Source of the DNA: Haloarchaeobius sp. FL176
GTDB taxonomy: Archaea; Halobacteriota; Halobacteria; Halobacteriales; Natrialbaceae
Reading direction: 5' to 3'
Assembly (NCBI RefSeq): GCF_024609245.1
Contig: NZ_JANJYH010000002.1
Location: forward strand, 1-64,000
Length of the DNA: 64,000 nt
The translations under genes were made by a program, and so were the position numbers. Each line of letters opens with the position of its first letter. Position 1 is the first letter of the stretch. The notes beneath the pieces were generated by a model. It ran no database searches. It saw nothing but the letters and a program-made list of their open reading frames with translations, and had not been told where the DNA came from. This document shows positions 33,360-42,325 of the stretch, piece by piece.

Positions 33360-33896
33360 TCACGTGGTGAGCTCGCGGGTGACCTGGGCAACGCCGACGA
33401 GTGTCAGGCACAGCAGCACGAGGGAGACGGCGCTACGGACGATGGAGCGGTACTCGGGGCCGACCCAGTCCGTGATGGCCTGCATGGCGCTGCCGTAGAA
33501 CTGAAACAGCAGGACGACGCTGAACAGCCCGAGGACGGCGAGCGCCGCCCAGAGGACGTACGTCCGGATTTTGTCGTCGGACTGCTCCGAGGGGTTGGCG
33601 TCGCGGCTCGGGTCGCGCCGGGCGGGGGGCTCTCGTGGTGCACTGGGGTTGCTCCGTGGCGGGGTGATGTCGGCCCGCGCAGCGGCGGGTTCGCCCCGCG
33701 ACTCGCCGCCGCCGGGCGTGGACTCACCGCTGGTGTCGGCGGACGCGCCGGTCCCCGCAGCGCCGTCGTCCTCGCCGTCGAAGCCGAAGCCGGCGTCGTC
33801 CTCGCGTGGTTCGTGGGCGGACGGCGCGTCGGTGTCTTGGTGCGGTTCATCGCTGGGCGGTGCGTCGGTGTCGTGGGTGGTGTCGTCGTCGGTCAT
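33360..33896 (-). CDS. Disordered acidic protein with two membrane helices
   Basis: 178 residues: a long aspartate/proline/serine-rich N-terminus (1-105) without structure, then two hydrophobic helices (TYVLWAALAVLGLFSVVLLF and SIVRSAVSLVLLCLTLVGVA). No family recognised. Start ATG overlaps the stop of the upstream surface-protein gene as ATGA, so the two are one operon. Confidence 0.7.
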   Translation of the reverse strand: MTDDDTTHDTDAPPSDEPHQDTDAPSAHEPREDDAGFGFDGEDDGAAGTGASADTSGESTPGGGESRGEPAAARADITPPRSNPSAPREPPARRDPSRDANPSEQSDDKIRTYVLWAALAVLGLFSVVLLFQFYGSAMQAITDWVGPEYRSIVRSAVSLVLLCLTLVGVAQVTRELTT

Positions 33897-34909
33897 CGTC
33901 GGAGCCTCCGTGCGAACAGGGCGGTCGCGAGCAGTGCGGCGAGGGCGACGGGCACACCGAAGCCGGGCTGGCCGCCGTCACTCTCGGGGCGTGTCTCGGT
34001 GTCGTAGTCGCCGTCCGTCGAGCCGCCGGTGTCGGCGAAGTCGCCGCTCTCGAAGCTGTCGTTCTCGCTCGTCTCGTCGACGCTGAGCCCGGTGCCGGGG
34101 CCGAGGTTGGCGACCGAGCGCTGGGTGTCGATGACGGTATCGCCGTCCCAGAGGATGGCGTCGAGGTAGTAGTCGTAGCCGTCGGGGACGGTGAGGTCAG
34201 CGCCCGGGGTGACCGTCTCGCCGGGGTCGACCCGGCCGACGTCGACGGTGGTTCGGTCGGCGACGACGTTCGAGCCGTTCTGGCGGGCCTTCAGGACGAA
34301 GTGCAGGTCCTCGACGGGCTCGTCGCCGGTGTTGGTCAGGTAGGTCGTCACGCCGAGGGTCGCCTGCCCGTCGGTGACGTCCTCGATGCTGTACTCGATG
34401 ACCGGCATCTCCTCGCCTCTGAACTCGTGGAAGGCGACGGGCGTGCGTTCGTACTCGGGGGTGAGGCTTCCGACGCCGGAGATGGTCCGACGGCCGGTGT
34501 CGAGGCGCTCCCCGTCGCGGTAGAGCAGGGCCTCGATGGTGTAGTCACCCTCCCGGGGAACGGCGAGCGTCCCGGTGGCGTTTACCTCCCGACCGTCGGT
34601 GAGTTCTCCCAGGGAGAGCGTCCGTGTGGCGGCGACGACGCCGTTCTCCTCGTCGACGGCCCGCAGGAGGACGGTGACGTTCGGTGCGGTGTTCCCACGG
34701 TGTTCGACGTACGGCGTCACGGCGAAGGTGGCCGTCCCCCCGGAGACGTTCTCGACGGCGATTGTCAGGTCTTCGAGGGAGCCACCACCGGGGTCGGTCG
34801 GTTCGTTCGGCGCGGGGGACTGGACCGCGTCAGGGACGGCAACGAGGACGCCCGTGGTCGCTACGATGGCGACCACGGCGACCCCCGCGAGAACTGCTTC
34901 GATTCGCAT
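33893..34909 (-). CDS. PGF-CTERM surface protein, DUF7490-like
   Basis: 338 residues. Signal-type N-terminal helix (AVLAGVAVVAIVATTGVLVAV), two beta-sandwich repeats (about 40-145 and 150-265) each with VTxxxATFxVTxYxxxxGN spacing, an acidic linker and a C-terminal PGF-CTERM anchor (GQPGFGVPVALAALL then RRLRR). Such tails are removed by archaeosortase ArtA and replaced by lipid. I recall the repeats as DUF7490. Cell-surface role, precise function unknown. Confidence 0.82.
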   Translation of the reverse strand: MRIEAVLAGVAVVAIVATTGVLVAVPDAVQSPAPNEPTDPGGGSLEDLTIAVENVSGGTATFAVTPYVEHRGNTAPNVTVLLRAVDEENGVVAATRTLSLGELTDGREVNATGTLAVPREGDYTIEALLYRDGERLDTGRRTISGVGSLTPEYERTPVAFHEFRGEEMPVIEYSIEDVTDGQATLGVTTYLTNTGDEPVEDLHFVLKARQNGSNVVADRTTVDVGRVDPGETVTPGADLTVPDGYDYYLDAILWDGDTVIDTQRSVANLGPGTGLSVDETSENDSFESGDFADTGGSTDGDYDTETRPESDGGQPGFGVPVALAALLATALFARRLRR

Positions 34910-35187
34910 ACGGTCATGTCCAATGGTTTGTATAAGTGCTTTGTGCGTTCGACCGTGGGAGTCCTAGCCGCGATTCATTTTCATTCCAACACACATCTGC
35001 GGACTGTACTCAGAGCCACGACTGGCTCGATGTCAGATACCATCCGTCCTCCGTGTCGTCGCGGCCGACGAGCGACCTGCCTCGCTGGTGGCCGCGTTCG
35101 ACGAGAGTGTCGAGTGGGTCGATGGTGAGCCCGAGCGGGCGAACCGGACGACACGGCGCGGGACGGAACGGCTGACGGGACGCAGGC

Positions 35188-36555
35188 TCAGTCCGCCGCG
35201 CTCCCGCGTTCCGCCATCATCCGCGCGGCCCGGTCCGCCCAGTCGCCGTACCAGAAGCCGAGCGCGACGACGACCGCCGCGAGCCCGTAGTAGCCGACGA
35301 TACCGCCGTACGCGCCGATGACGCCGTAGTCGAGGACGACGCCGACGACGTAGCTGAAGCCGAGGAAGAAGACGCCGAGGCCGAGGACCCGAGCGAGGAA
35401 CGGCGTGCGCGTCTCGCTGCCGCCCTGCAGGCCGCCGGAGAAGACGACGAACGTCACGAGCGCGGGCGCCGCGAGCCCGTAGGCCCGGGCGAAGTCGACG
35501 GCGTAGCCGACAGTCACGGGGTCGCGGGTGAAGATGCGCACGAACAGCGGTGCGGCCACGACCAGCACGAGGCCGATGGTCCCGACGGTGACGAGTCCGA
35601 GCAGCGCGGTCGCGTAGCCGTTCTCGCGGGCGCCCTCGGGGTCGCCGTCGCCGAGGGCCTGTCCGACGACGACGCTGGCGGCGACGCTGTAGCCTCGCGA
35701 GAGCGGCCCGGTGACCTGCTGGTAGAGCCGACGCCCAACCTGGAACGCGGCGTTGACCTCCGTGCCGAAGCCCAGCAGCAGCGCGTTGAACGGGAACTCA
35801 GCGAACGTCTCCACGAACCCTTCGAGGACACGGGGCGCGGAGACGACGAGCAGCTGTCTGGCGATGACGGGGTTCGTGGGCCGGGCGAAGCCCGCGCTCG
35901 TCCGTCCGGCGACCATCACCGCACAGAGCACGACGGCGGTGAACACGTTGCTGAACGCGGTCGCTACGCCGACGCCGACGATCTCGTAGCGCGGGACACC
36001 GAACAGCCCGAGGCCGAGGGTGACGCTCCCGACGATGTTCAGCCCGTTCGAGACGACGTTGACGTACATCGGCGTGCGCGTGTCGCCGGTTCCCTGCAAC
36101 GACCGGGCGGCGATGAGCGACACCTGGCGGGCCGGCGCGGTCGCGAAGACGATGGCGAGGTAGGTGCCGCCGAGGCTGGCGACGGTGTCGTTCGCGCCGA
36201 GGATGGCGAGTGCCTCGTAGCCGAACGAGAGCCCGAACAGGACGAACGGAATGCCCGTGACGAGCCCGAGGAGGATGGCCTGCGTGACGGCCTCGTCGCG
36301 GTTGGCCGTCGCGTCAGCGCCGGTGTCCTGGCTCGACAGCGCGATGGCCCCACCGCCGAGGCCGAGACCGATGCGGAGTGGGAACCGCGAGTAGAGGTCG
36401 GCCAGCCCGATGGCGGCGATGGCCGCGGGCGAGAACAGTCCGGTGACGATGATGTCGGTGGTCCGCATCGCCGTACGCACCGTCTGCTCGACCATCACCG
36501 GCCACGAGAGGCCGAGGACCCGCCGCCAGACAGCGTACAGCCGACCCCGTTCCAT
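35188..36555 (-). CDS. MATE-family multidrug/cation exporter
   Basis: 455 residues with twelve membrane helices in two six-helix halves. The N-terminal half opens with LGLSWPVMVEQTVRTAMRTTDIIV, the usual MATE start; GTGDTRTPMYVNVVSNGLNI and LQGGSETRTPFLARVLGLG are the matching MATE motifs of each half. Likely exports organic cations or drugs driven by Na+ or H+. Transcribed alone. Confidence 0.9.
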   Translation of the reverse strand: MERGRLYAVWRRVLGLSWPVMVEQTVRTAMRTTDIIVTGLFSPAAIAAIGLADLYSRFPLRIGLGLGGGAIALSSQDTGADATANRDEAVTQAILLGLVTGIPFVLFGLSFGYEALAILGANDTVASLGGTYLAIVFATAPARQVSLIAARSLQGTGDTRTPMYVNVVSNGLNIVGSVTLGLGLFGVPRYEIVGVGVATAFSNVFTAVVLCAVMVAGRTSAGFARPTNPVIARQLLVVSAPRVLEGFVETFAEFPFNALLLGFGTEVNAAFQVGRRLYQQVTGPLSRGYSVAASVVVGQALGDGDPEGARENGYATALLGLVTVGTIGLVLVVAAPLFVRIFTRDPVTVGYAVDFARAYGLAAPALVTFVVFSGGLQGGSETRTPFLARVLGLGVFFLGFSYVVGVVLDYGVIGAYGGIVGYYGLAAVVVALGFWYGDWADRAARMMAERGSAAD

Positions 36556-36606
36556 GGTCCGGTCTGGGTCGCTCGGTGTCTTCGTGCTGTCGGAAGCGGA
36601 AGCGTG

Positions 36607-36622
36607 CGGGAGCCGGCTCCCG
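36607..36622. repeat. Perfect 16-bp palindrome
   Basis: CGGGAGCCGGCTCCCG, between the MATE start and the short frame at 36635. Possible operator or hairpin. Confidence 0.5.
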
Positions 36623-36634
36623 TCGTCAGAAACG

Positions 36635-36766
36635 ATGGACGTCCTCGTCTACGGGACGTTCATCGACGCAGACTGGTCGACGTGGCCCGACGGCGACTCA
36701 CCGCCGCTCGCCGCGCTGGCCGAACTGATTGCGGCCGACCGTACCGTGACAGCAACCCTCGAATGA
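36635..36766 (+). pseudogene. Fragment resembling the start of a gamma-glutamylcyclotransferase-like protein
   Basis: 43 residues starting MDVLVYGTFIDADW. The VYGT motif is how gamma-glutamylcyclotransferase/AIG2-like proteins begin, but the frame stops after 43 residues where those have about 120. Probably a truncated remnant; it could be a true small protein. Confidence 0.35.
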
Positions 36767-37147
36767 CACCCGGCAGACGGCCGTCTGACGGCCGTTCGAG
36801 GGAAGCGCAGTCTTGCGGTTATACTTTCACTCCGGATGGCTGGCGTTTATATACATTCGGGTCGACAATTCAGTTGCACGTCACACGCGTGCTACCCCGT
36901 ATTCCCCTTTGGACGACCTCGGCGGGCTCCCCGTACCCCCGACGGGCGTCTCTTCGTGCGTCACCTGCCGAGCCGTCGCGCTGTTGGTCGTTGCTGCCAG
37001 GAGCACGAGACGCGGGTCTCCGGTCGTGGGCGGTCTGCTGAGTGGCACTGCCGGTGCGATACGCCGGCCGTCGAAACCGCGAACGCGGCCGGGTGCTCGG
37101 CTCCCGATACGGCAATATTAACCGGGCGGCGGTCGAACTCCGTGATT
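36767..37147. other. Non-coding region upstream of ilvA
   Basis: About 380 bp without a convincing gene. It contains a perfect palindrome CAGACGGCCGTCTG (36774-36787), a TATA-like TTTATATA near 36846 and TATTAA at 37116-37121, which sits 27-32 nt ahead of the ilvA ATG and is its likely TATA box. The first TATA could drive a separate RNA or longer leader. Confidence 0.5.
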
Positions 37148-38359
37148 ATGCTCGAACTCGACGACGTTCTCGCCGCGGAGCCGCGAGTCAGGGAGACATC
37201 CCGGCACACACCCATCGAGTACACGCACACCTTCTCGGACATGACGGGCGCGGAGGTCCACCTCAAGATGGAGAACTTCCAGCGGACCGGCTCGTTCAAG
37301 ATCCGGGGCGCGACGAACCGCATCGCGACGCTCTCCGAGGAGGAGAAGGCGGCCGGCGTCGTCACTGCGAGCGCGGGCAACCACGCCCAGGGCGTCGCGC
37401 TGGCGGCGACCCGTTCGGGGGTCGACTCCAAGATCGTCATGCCGGAGTACGCCCCCATCTCGAAGGTCAAGGCGACACAGAGCTACGGTGCCGAGGTCGT
37501 CCTCCACGGCGCTGACTACGACGAGGCCGCCGAGAAGGCCCACGAGCTGGAACGCGAGGAGGGCCGGACGTACGTCCACGCGTTCGACGACGAGAAGGTG
37601 ATGGCGGGGCAGGGCACCATCGCGCTGGAGATCCTGGAGGACCTGCCCGAGGTCGAGACGGTACTCGTCCCCATCGGCGGCGGCGGCCTCATCTCCGGCA
37701 TCTCGACCGCGATCAAGGCCAAGAGTCCGGACACGCGCGTCATCGGTGTGCAAGCCGAGGGTGCCTCCAGCGTCGCCCAGTCGCTCTCGAAGGGCCACCG
37801 CGTCGAGCTCGACCACGTGGACACTATCGCCGACGGCATCGCGGTCCGCGGCCCCGGCACGCTCACCTACGAGGTCATCAAGGAGCGCGTCGACGAGGTC
37901 GTCACGGTCTCTGACCCCGAGATCGCGATGGCGTTGACGTACGTACTCGAACGCGGGAAGACGCTCGTCGAGGGGGCCGGCGCAGCTCCGCTCGCGGCCC
38001 TGCTGTTCGACAAGTTCGACTACGAGGAGGACGAGGTCATCGTCCCGGCGATGTGCGGGGGGAACATCGACCTCAACATGCTGACGACGGCTATCATGCG
38101 TGGCCTCGTCGCGACCGGGCGGTACGTGAAGATAAAGACCGTCCTGCGCGACCGCCCCGGCTCGCTGGAGGACCTGCTCCACATCATCTCCGAGAAGAAG
38201 GCGAACATCTACGCCATCCAGCACGACCGGACCTCCCGGCAGATCGGCATGGCCGACACGGAGGTCGAGGTCGACCTGGAGACCCGGGGCCGGGACCACA
38301 TCGACGAGCTGCTCGAGGCCATCCGGGACGCCGGCTACGAGGTCGAAGTGCTGGTCTGA
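37148..38359 (+). CDS. ilvA: Threonine ammonia-lyase with C-terminal ACT domain
   Basis: 403 residues. PLP enzyme converting threonine to 2-oxobutanoate and ammonia, first step of isoleucine synthesis. The PLP lysine is K51 in RTGSFKIRGATNR; VTASAGNHAQGVA and the phosphate-binding IGGGGLISG follow. Residues about 325-403 form a single ACT domain (KIKTVLRDRPGSLEDLL), suggesting feedback control by an amino acid or the short catabolic-type architecture. The start is set by ATG after TATTAA at leaderless spacing. ridA lies 950 bp away on the same strand. Confidence 0.93.
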   Translation: MLELDDVLAAEPRVRETSRHTPIEYTHTFSDMTGAEVHLKMENFQRTGSFKIRGATNRIATLSEEEKAAGVVTASAGNHAQGVALAATRSGVDSKIVMPEYAPISKVKATQSYGAEVVLHGADYDEAAEKAHELEREEGRTYVHAFDDEKVMAGQGTIALEILEDLPEVETVLVPIGGGGLISGISTAIKAKSPDTRVIGVQAEGASSVAQSLSKGHRVELDHVDTIADGIAVRGPGTLTYEVIKERVDEVVTVSDPEIAMALTYVLERGKTLVEGAGAAPLAALLFDKFDYEEDEVIVPAMCGGNIDLNMLTTAIMRGLVATGRYVKIKTVLRDRPGSLEDLLHIISEKKANIYAIQHDRTSRQIGMADTEVEVDLETRGRDHIDELLEAIRDAGYEVEVLV

Positions 38360-39204
38360 CCGGCGTACCGTACAGTGAGAAACTGCTGTCCACAGAGCCA
38401 CATCTCGTGGGTGGCGACGATGGCCGCCCCCGCCGCTCGCGGCACGTCCGTCGGCACTCCTGGTGCATCCGCGGGCCACACACGGAACCGTTGTGCCATC
38501 GGTAGCTCGAACGCGCCCGCCGGCGTCACCAGGTAGAGGCCGGGGTCACCCGCTGCCTCGGTCGTCAGCTCGACCGCGCCGTCGTCCAGGTTCCGGAGCG
38601 AGAGCACCGTCGAGAGGTTACAGCCCGGCAGGGGTACCGCGATGTTGACGTAGCGCTCGCGGTCGGCGACGTGCGAGCCGTACGCCGCGACGAACACGCC
38701 GTCGCCAGTGTCGGCGTCGGTGCGGACCCACATTCTCGCCCCGTCGCGCGGGTCCAGTGCGGGGTCGATGCGTTCGAACTCGCTGTGGAGGCTGACCGTC
38801 CGGCCGTCGCCCGGCGCGGGGAGGTTCAGCTGCTCCATCCTGCGGGTCAGGAGAGTCGCCAGCCAGGCACCCGTCCGGAACGGCCGGTGCCACTCGGCGG
38901 TGAGCGAGAGTGCGTACTCGCTGGTGCGCTCGTAGAACGTCCGCACGTCGGGGCCGACCAGCTCGGGGTCGAAGCCGTCGCGGGCGAACGCGGCCATGTC
39001 GTCCATCTCGCCGACCGGGTGCTCACCGGTGCCGACACCGGCGCGCGAGACCCAGTCGCCGCCGATTCGCCCGCGGGCGGTCAGCGGACTCAGGGGCACG
39101 TCGGTCACGCGCGTCCCGGCGAGCCGGCGGGCAGCGTAACTGAGACCGGCCACCGCGACGACACCGGCTGTCGCCCGACGCCAGGGTCCAGAACGGTCGT
39201 CCAT
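38335..39204 (-). CDS. Uncharacterised protein with N-terminal membrane segment
   Basis: 289 residues. A hydrophobic segment near residues 11-27 (ATAGVVAVAGLSYAARRLAG) follows arginines and could be a membrane anchor or uncleaved signal. The rest contains RTFYERTSEYALSLTAEWHR, FRTGAWLATLLTRRMEQLNL and RYVNIAVPLPGCNLSTVLSL. No family recognised. The stop overlaps the 3' end of convergent ilvA by 25 bp. It lies between ilvA and ridA on the opposite strand. Confidence 0.75.
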   Translation of the reverse strand: MDDRSGPWRRATAGVVAVAGLSYAARRLAGTRVTDVPLSPLTARGRIGGDWVSRAGVGTGEHPVGEMDDMAAFARDGFDPELVGPDVRTFYERTSEYALSLTAEWHRPFRTGAWLATLLTRRMEQLNLPAPGDGRTVSLHSEFERIDPALDPRDGARMWVRTDADTGDGVFVAAYGSHVADRERYVNIAVPLPGCNLSTVLSLRNLDDGAVELTTEAAGDPGLYLVTPAGAFELPMAQRFRVWPADAPGVPTDVPRAAGAAIVATHEMWLCGQQFLTVRYAGQTSTSTS

Positions 39205-39310
39205 CGTCACGATGTTGGGCCGGGGCGTCAAGGAACGACCGGTTCTCGTCGGTGGCCCGGCGTCGGGGAAGTCGTCGGTTTTTAAGTCGAAGGCCTCCGT
39301 CGCCCAGCAT

Positions 39311-39691
39311 ATGAAGCGAACCATCAGCACTTCCGACGCCCCCGCGGCCGTCGGCGCGTACAGCCAGGCGACGACCAACGGCGACGTCATCTTCACGGCC
39401 GGCCAGATTCCGATGACGCCCGACGGCGAGCTACTCGACGACGAGTCCATCACCGTCCAGACACGCCAGTCCCTCGAGAACATCGAGGCAATCCTCGACG
39501 AGGAGGGCTGCAACATGACCGACGTGCTCAAGGTGTCCGTCTTCATGGACGACATGGAGGACTTCGACGAGATGAACGACGCCTACAAGGAGTACTTCGT
39601 CGACAACCCGCCGGCTCGCTCGGCCGTCGAGGTCGCGAACCTCCCGAAAGGTGTCGGCGTCGAGATCGAGGCCATCGTCGACGCGGAGTGA
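39311..39691 (+). CDS. ridA: RidA-family enamine/imine deaminase
   Basis: 126 residues, full length. The signature starts TSDAPAAVGAYSQATTNGDV and ends PPARSAVEVANLPKGVGVEI, with the conserved arginine after PPA. RidA hydrolyses 2-aminoacrylate and 2-aminocrotonate released by PLP dehydratases such as IlvA, protecting other PLP enzymes. Its location beside ilvA supports that role. The stop overlaps the next start in a GTGA junction. Confidence 0.93.
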   Translation: MKRTISTSDAPAAVGAYSQATTNGDVIFTAGQIPMTPDGELLDDESITVQTRQSLENIEAILDEEGCNMTDVLKVSVFMDDMEDFDEMNDAYKEYFVDNPPARSAVEVANLPKGVGVEIEAIVDAE

Positions 39692-39888
39692 ACGAACGCA
39701 CGAAATCCGCCCTGCTGTGGGGCGCGGTCGGCGTCTTCGCCTTCCTCGCGCTGCACCAGGGCTACGTGGCGCTGGGCGGCGATAGCGTCGGCATCCTCCC
39801 CGCCATCGGCGTGGGTGTCGTCGTCGGTGCCGCCGTGGCTGTGGCGGCGTACGTCGGTGAGGCCCGGCTGCTCCGGCGCGGTCGGTGA
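39688..39888 (+). CDS. Small two-helix membrane protein coupled to ridA
   Basis: 66 residues from GTG overlapping the ridA stop. Two hydrophobic segments (LLWGAVGVFAFLALHQGYVA and a valine/alanine-rich helix from about 38 to 57) and a basic C-terminus (EARLLRRGR). Uncharacterised; co-translation with ridA is clear, a functional link is not. Confidence 0.7.
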   Translation: MNERTKSALLWGAVGVFAFLALHQGYVALGGDSVGILPAIGVGVVVGAAVAVAAYVGEARLLRRGR

Positions 39889-39909
39889 CTGCCAGAAGCT
39901 ACTTTAACC

Positions 39910-39925
39910 CCGACAATTTTGTCGG
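39910..39925. promoter_or_regulatory. Inverted repeat just before the start of the peptidase gene
   Basis: CCGACAA-TT-TTGTCGG ends 6 bp before the ATG at 39932, with a TTTAA box at 39903-39907 at leaderless spacing. The dyad would cover the transcription start and could be a repressor site. Confidence 0.5.
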
Positions 39926-39931
39926 AAAGTA

Positions 39932-42010
39932 ATGAACGACAAATTGGTTGCCTGTTGTATCGTGTTGTTGCTACTCGGAGCTGTCACACCGGTCGTCGGC
40001 GGCGTTCCGTCGGCGACCACAAGCGATGAACCCGGTGGCTCGGCGAGCGAACCGGACGACGCCTCGTCGACGGCCCCGAACGAGTCGACACCGGTCCACG
40101 AGATTCTCACCTTCGACCGGACGCCGGATCGGGAGGGACACGTTCGGGTCACCATCGCGTACGAGGTCCACGAGAGTATCGACCGGGTGCAGGTCTGGCC
40201 CCCGATCGACGGGACGGTGACGAGCACGACCGGACTGCACGAAGAGGGTGTGACGTACGTCTGGGAGCGGGGTAACCCGGAGCCGTCGATGACCGTCGTC
40301 TTCGAGTCGCTGAACTCCGATTTCGGAGAGGACGGCTTCATCGAAGCCGATGGCTGGGCCCTCGCGGACGTTCGAGTGCTGGCCCGGGCGACCTCCTCGG
40401 TCGAGGGGGAGCTCGACTTCTTCGGGACCACTGACTGGAAGCTCCGCACGACGCACTTCGAGAACGGCGACGGCCACGCCGGTCGCCAGGCGGTCTACAT
40501 GGGCCCCCATCGAACCGCAAAGTGGGAGACCGAGGACGAGCAGTTCACAGTCGTGCTCCCCGACTCGGCGGCCCGCGATGGTTCCGACATCCGTGCGAGC
40601 CTGACCGACGCATCGGGGAACTACGTCCCGTTCTGGGACACTGAGGGAGTGACCGTGTTCGCGGTGGACCGGGAGCCCGGCGGGATGAAAGTACCCGGGA
40701 ATCCGGATACGATAGTCTCGAGCACAGCCCGGGTCGACCATCCGAACAACGTCTGGGTACACGAGTATGCCCACGTCAGACAGTGGTTCAACGCCGACAC
40801 GGACCTCGAATGGTTCGTCGAAGGGTCCGCGGAATACCTCGCCGCACTCGAAACGTACCAGCAGGGGCAGACGTCCTTCGGTGAGTTCCACGACTGGGTC
40901 GCACCCGACGACGACCGGTCGGTCGTCCTCGCCGAGCCGGATACCTGGGACGACGACTCGGACTACCGGAAGGGGTCGCGGGTCGCTGCCGCGCTCGACG
41001 CGCGAATCCGGCAGGAGACCGGTGGGAACTACACCCTCCGTGATGTTATCTACGTCCTCAACCAGGAGGCGGGCAAGTACTCGAGTGCCATGACGCACGA
41101 GGACCTCACGGCCGCGGTCGAACGGGTCGTCGGGCACTCGATGGACGACTGGCTGGACCGCTACGTGACGACGAGCGATGCGCCCGCTGTACCGGAGGAC
41201 CCAGACGTGCTCTCGGCACCGTCGACGGAACGGGACGGTGACGGGGACGGCGTCACGAACATGGCCGAGAAGCAGCGCAACGTCTCCTCGCCGTTCTACG
41301 CGGACACCGACGGCGACGGACTCGACGACGGCGCGGAGTTCGAAAGCGGGGGCGATCCGACGGACCCCGATACGGATGGCGATGGTCTGCGCGACGTCGC
41401 CGAGGTACGAGACCACGGGACGGACCCGAACGCGACCGATACCGACGGCGACGGTCTCGACGACCCGGTCGAGCTGGACCAGTACGAGGCCGACCCAGCG
41501 ACCGCCGACACCGACGGCGACGGCCTCGATGACGGTGTGGAGATCAGCGAGCACGGCACCGACCCAGCAACCGCCGACACTGACGGCGACGGTCTCGATG
41601 ACGGTGTAGAGGTCAGTGAGCACGGCACAGACCCAGCAACCGCCGACACTGACGGCGACGGCCTCGACGACGGTGCGGAAGTCAACGAACACGGCACCGA
41701 CCCCATCCTAACCGACACCGACGAGGACGGGCTCACCGACGGTTCCGAGGTCGCCGACCACGAGACCGACCCGACCGCCGCCGACACGGACGGCGACGGT
41801 CTGGACGACGGCGAGGAGGTCAGCGAGTTCGAGACGGACCCCAACGCCGCGAACGACGAGGCGGCGGTACGGGAGACACCGACTGCGACCCCGACGACAG
41901 CGCCGACGGCGACACCGTCGGGCGACGGCGGCTCGCCCGGGTTCGGTGCGCTCGCTGCGCTCACAGCGCTCGGCTGCTGGCTCGTGGCCGGGCGCAGCGC
42001 CGACCGATAG
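39932..42010 (+). CDS. Secreted HExxH peptidase-like protein with calcium-binding repeats and PGF-CTERM anchor
   Basis: 692 residues. Signal peptide 1-24 (VACCIVLLLLGAVTPVVGG), beta-rich domain 55-265, gluzincin core with H277-E-Y-A-H281 and E297 (FVEGSAEYLAAL). From about 430 to 640 there are some nine thrombospondin type-3-like repeats (DTDGDGLDDG pattern) expected to bind Ca2+. A threonine/alanine-proline linker and PGF-CTERM tail (GSPGFGALAALTALGCWLV) end the protein. Likely a lipid-anchored surface protease. Same core as the 19763 gene but a different anchor. Confidence 0.87.
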   Translation: MNDKLVACCIVLLLLGAVTPVVGGVPSATTSDEPGGSASEPDDASSTAPNESTPVHEILTFDRTPDREGHVRVTIAYEVHESIDRVQVWPPIDGTVTSTTGLHEEGVTYVWERGNPEPSMTVVFESLNSDFGEDGFIEADGWALADVRVLARATSSVEGELDFFGTTDWKLRTTHFENGDGHAGRQAVYMGPHRTAKWETEDEQFTVVLPDSAARDGSDIRASLTDASGNYVPFWDTEGVTVFAVDREPGGMKVPGNPDTIVSSTARVDHPNNVWVHEYAHVRQWFNADTDLEWFVEGSAEYLAALETYQQGQTSFGEFHDWVAPDDDRSVVLAEPDTWDDDSDYRKGSRVAAALDARIRQETGGNYTLRDVIYVLNQEAGKYSSAMTHEDLTAAVERVVGHSMDDWLDRYVTTSDAPAVPEDPDVLSAPSTERDGDGDGVTNMAEKQRNVSSPFYADTDGDGLDDGAEFESGGDPTDPDTDGDGLRDVAEVRDHGTDPNATDTDGDGLDDPVELDQYEADPATADTDGDGLDDGVEISEHGTDPATADTDGDGLDDGVEVSEHGTDPATADTDGDGLDDGAEVNEHGTDPILTDTDEDGLTDGSEVADHETDPTAADTDGDGLDDGEEVSEFETDPNAANDEAAVRETPTATPTTAPTATPSGDGGSPGFGALAALTALGCWLVAGRSADR

Positions 42011-42063
42011 GCGCCCGAGAGAAACGTAGCCGTTAAATGCAGCACCCGACAATCGACGAACGA

Positions 42064-42145
42064 GCCAGGATGGCCGAACGGTAAGGCGCACGCCTGGAAA
42101 GCGTGTTCCCATTCGGGATTCAGGGTTCAAATCCCTGTCCTGGCG
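42064..42145 (+). tRNA. tRNA-Ser (GGA)
   Basis: 82 nt, class II. Acceptor GCCAGGA pairs with TCCTGGC and G73 follows. Anticodon loop CTGGAAA gives anticodon GGA, and the long variable arm TTCCCATTCGGGATT confirms serine. The T arm is CAGGG-TTCAAAT-CCCTG. CCA is not encoded. Its 3' end is repeated at 42326-42347. Confidence 0.95.
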
Positions 42146-42146
42146 C

Positions 42147-42266
42147 TTCTGGACCGCAGTAACTGAACGAGGAGCGCTTGGTCCGAACGCAGTGAGGACC
42201 ACGATTGCGAACGGGACGCGGAGCGACCCGTGAGCGGCCGCGACGAGTGATTCCCGCGGTCCAGAA
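42147..42266. repeat. Inverted repeat downstream of tRNA-Ser
   Basis: TTCTGGACCGC at 42147-42157 is matched by GCGGTCCAGAA at 42256-42266, with imperfect pairing continuing a few bases beyond. The approximately 100-bp interior has no gene. It lies inside the tRNA-end direct repeats and may be the remnant of a small element. Confidence 0.6.
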
Positions 42267-42325
42267 CGCCCACGGAGATCTGAAGCAGAGAGGTCGCGCG
42301 CAGCGAAGCGAGCACGTCCGACCGT

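Noticed and set aside
34936-35187. Possible short gene reading VVAADERPASLVAAFDESVE and onwards upstream of the MATE gene
   Set aside because: The stretch looks partly coding but has no in-frame start and breaks quickly; too little to call even as a pseudogene.
36836-37147. In-frame extension upstream of ilvA that would add about 100 residues
   Set aside because: The extension is cysteine/arginine/proline-rich and unlike any IlvA; TATTAA at leaderless spacing supports ATG at 37148.
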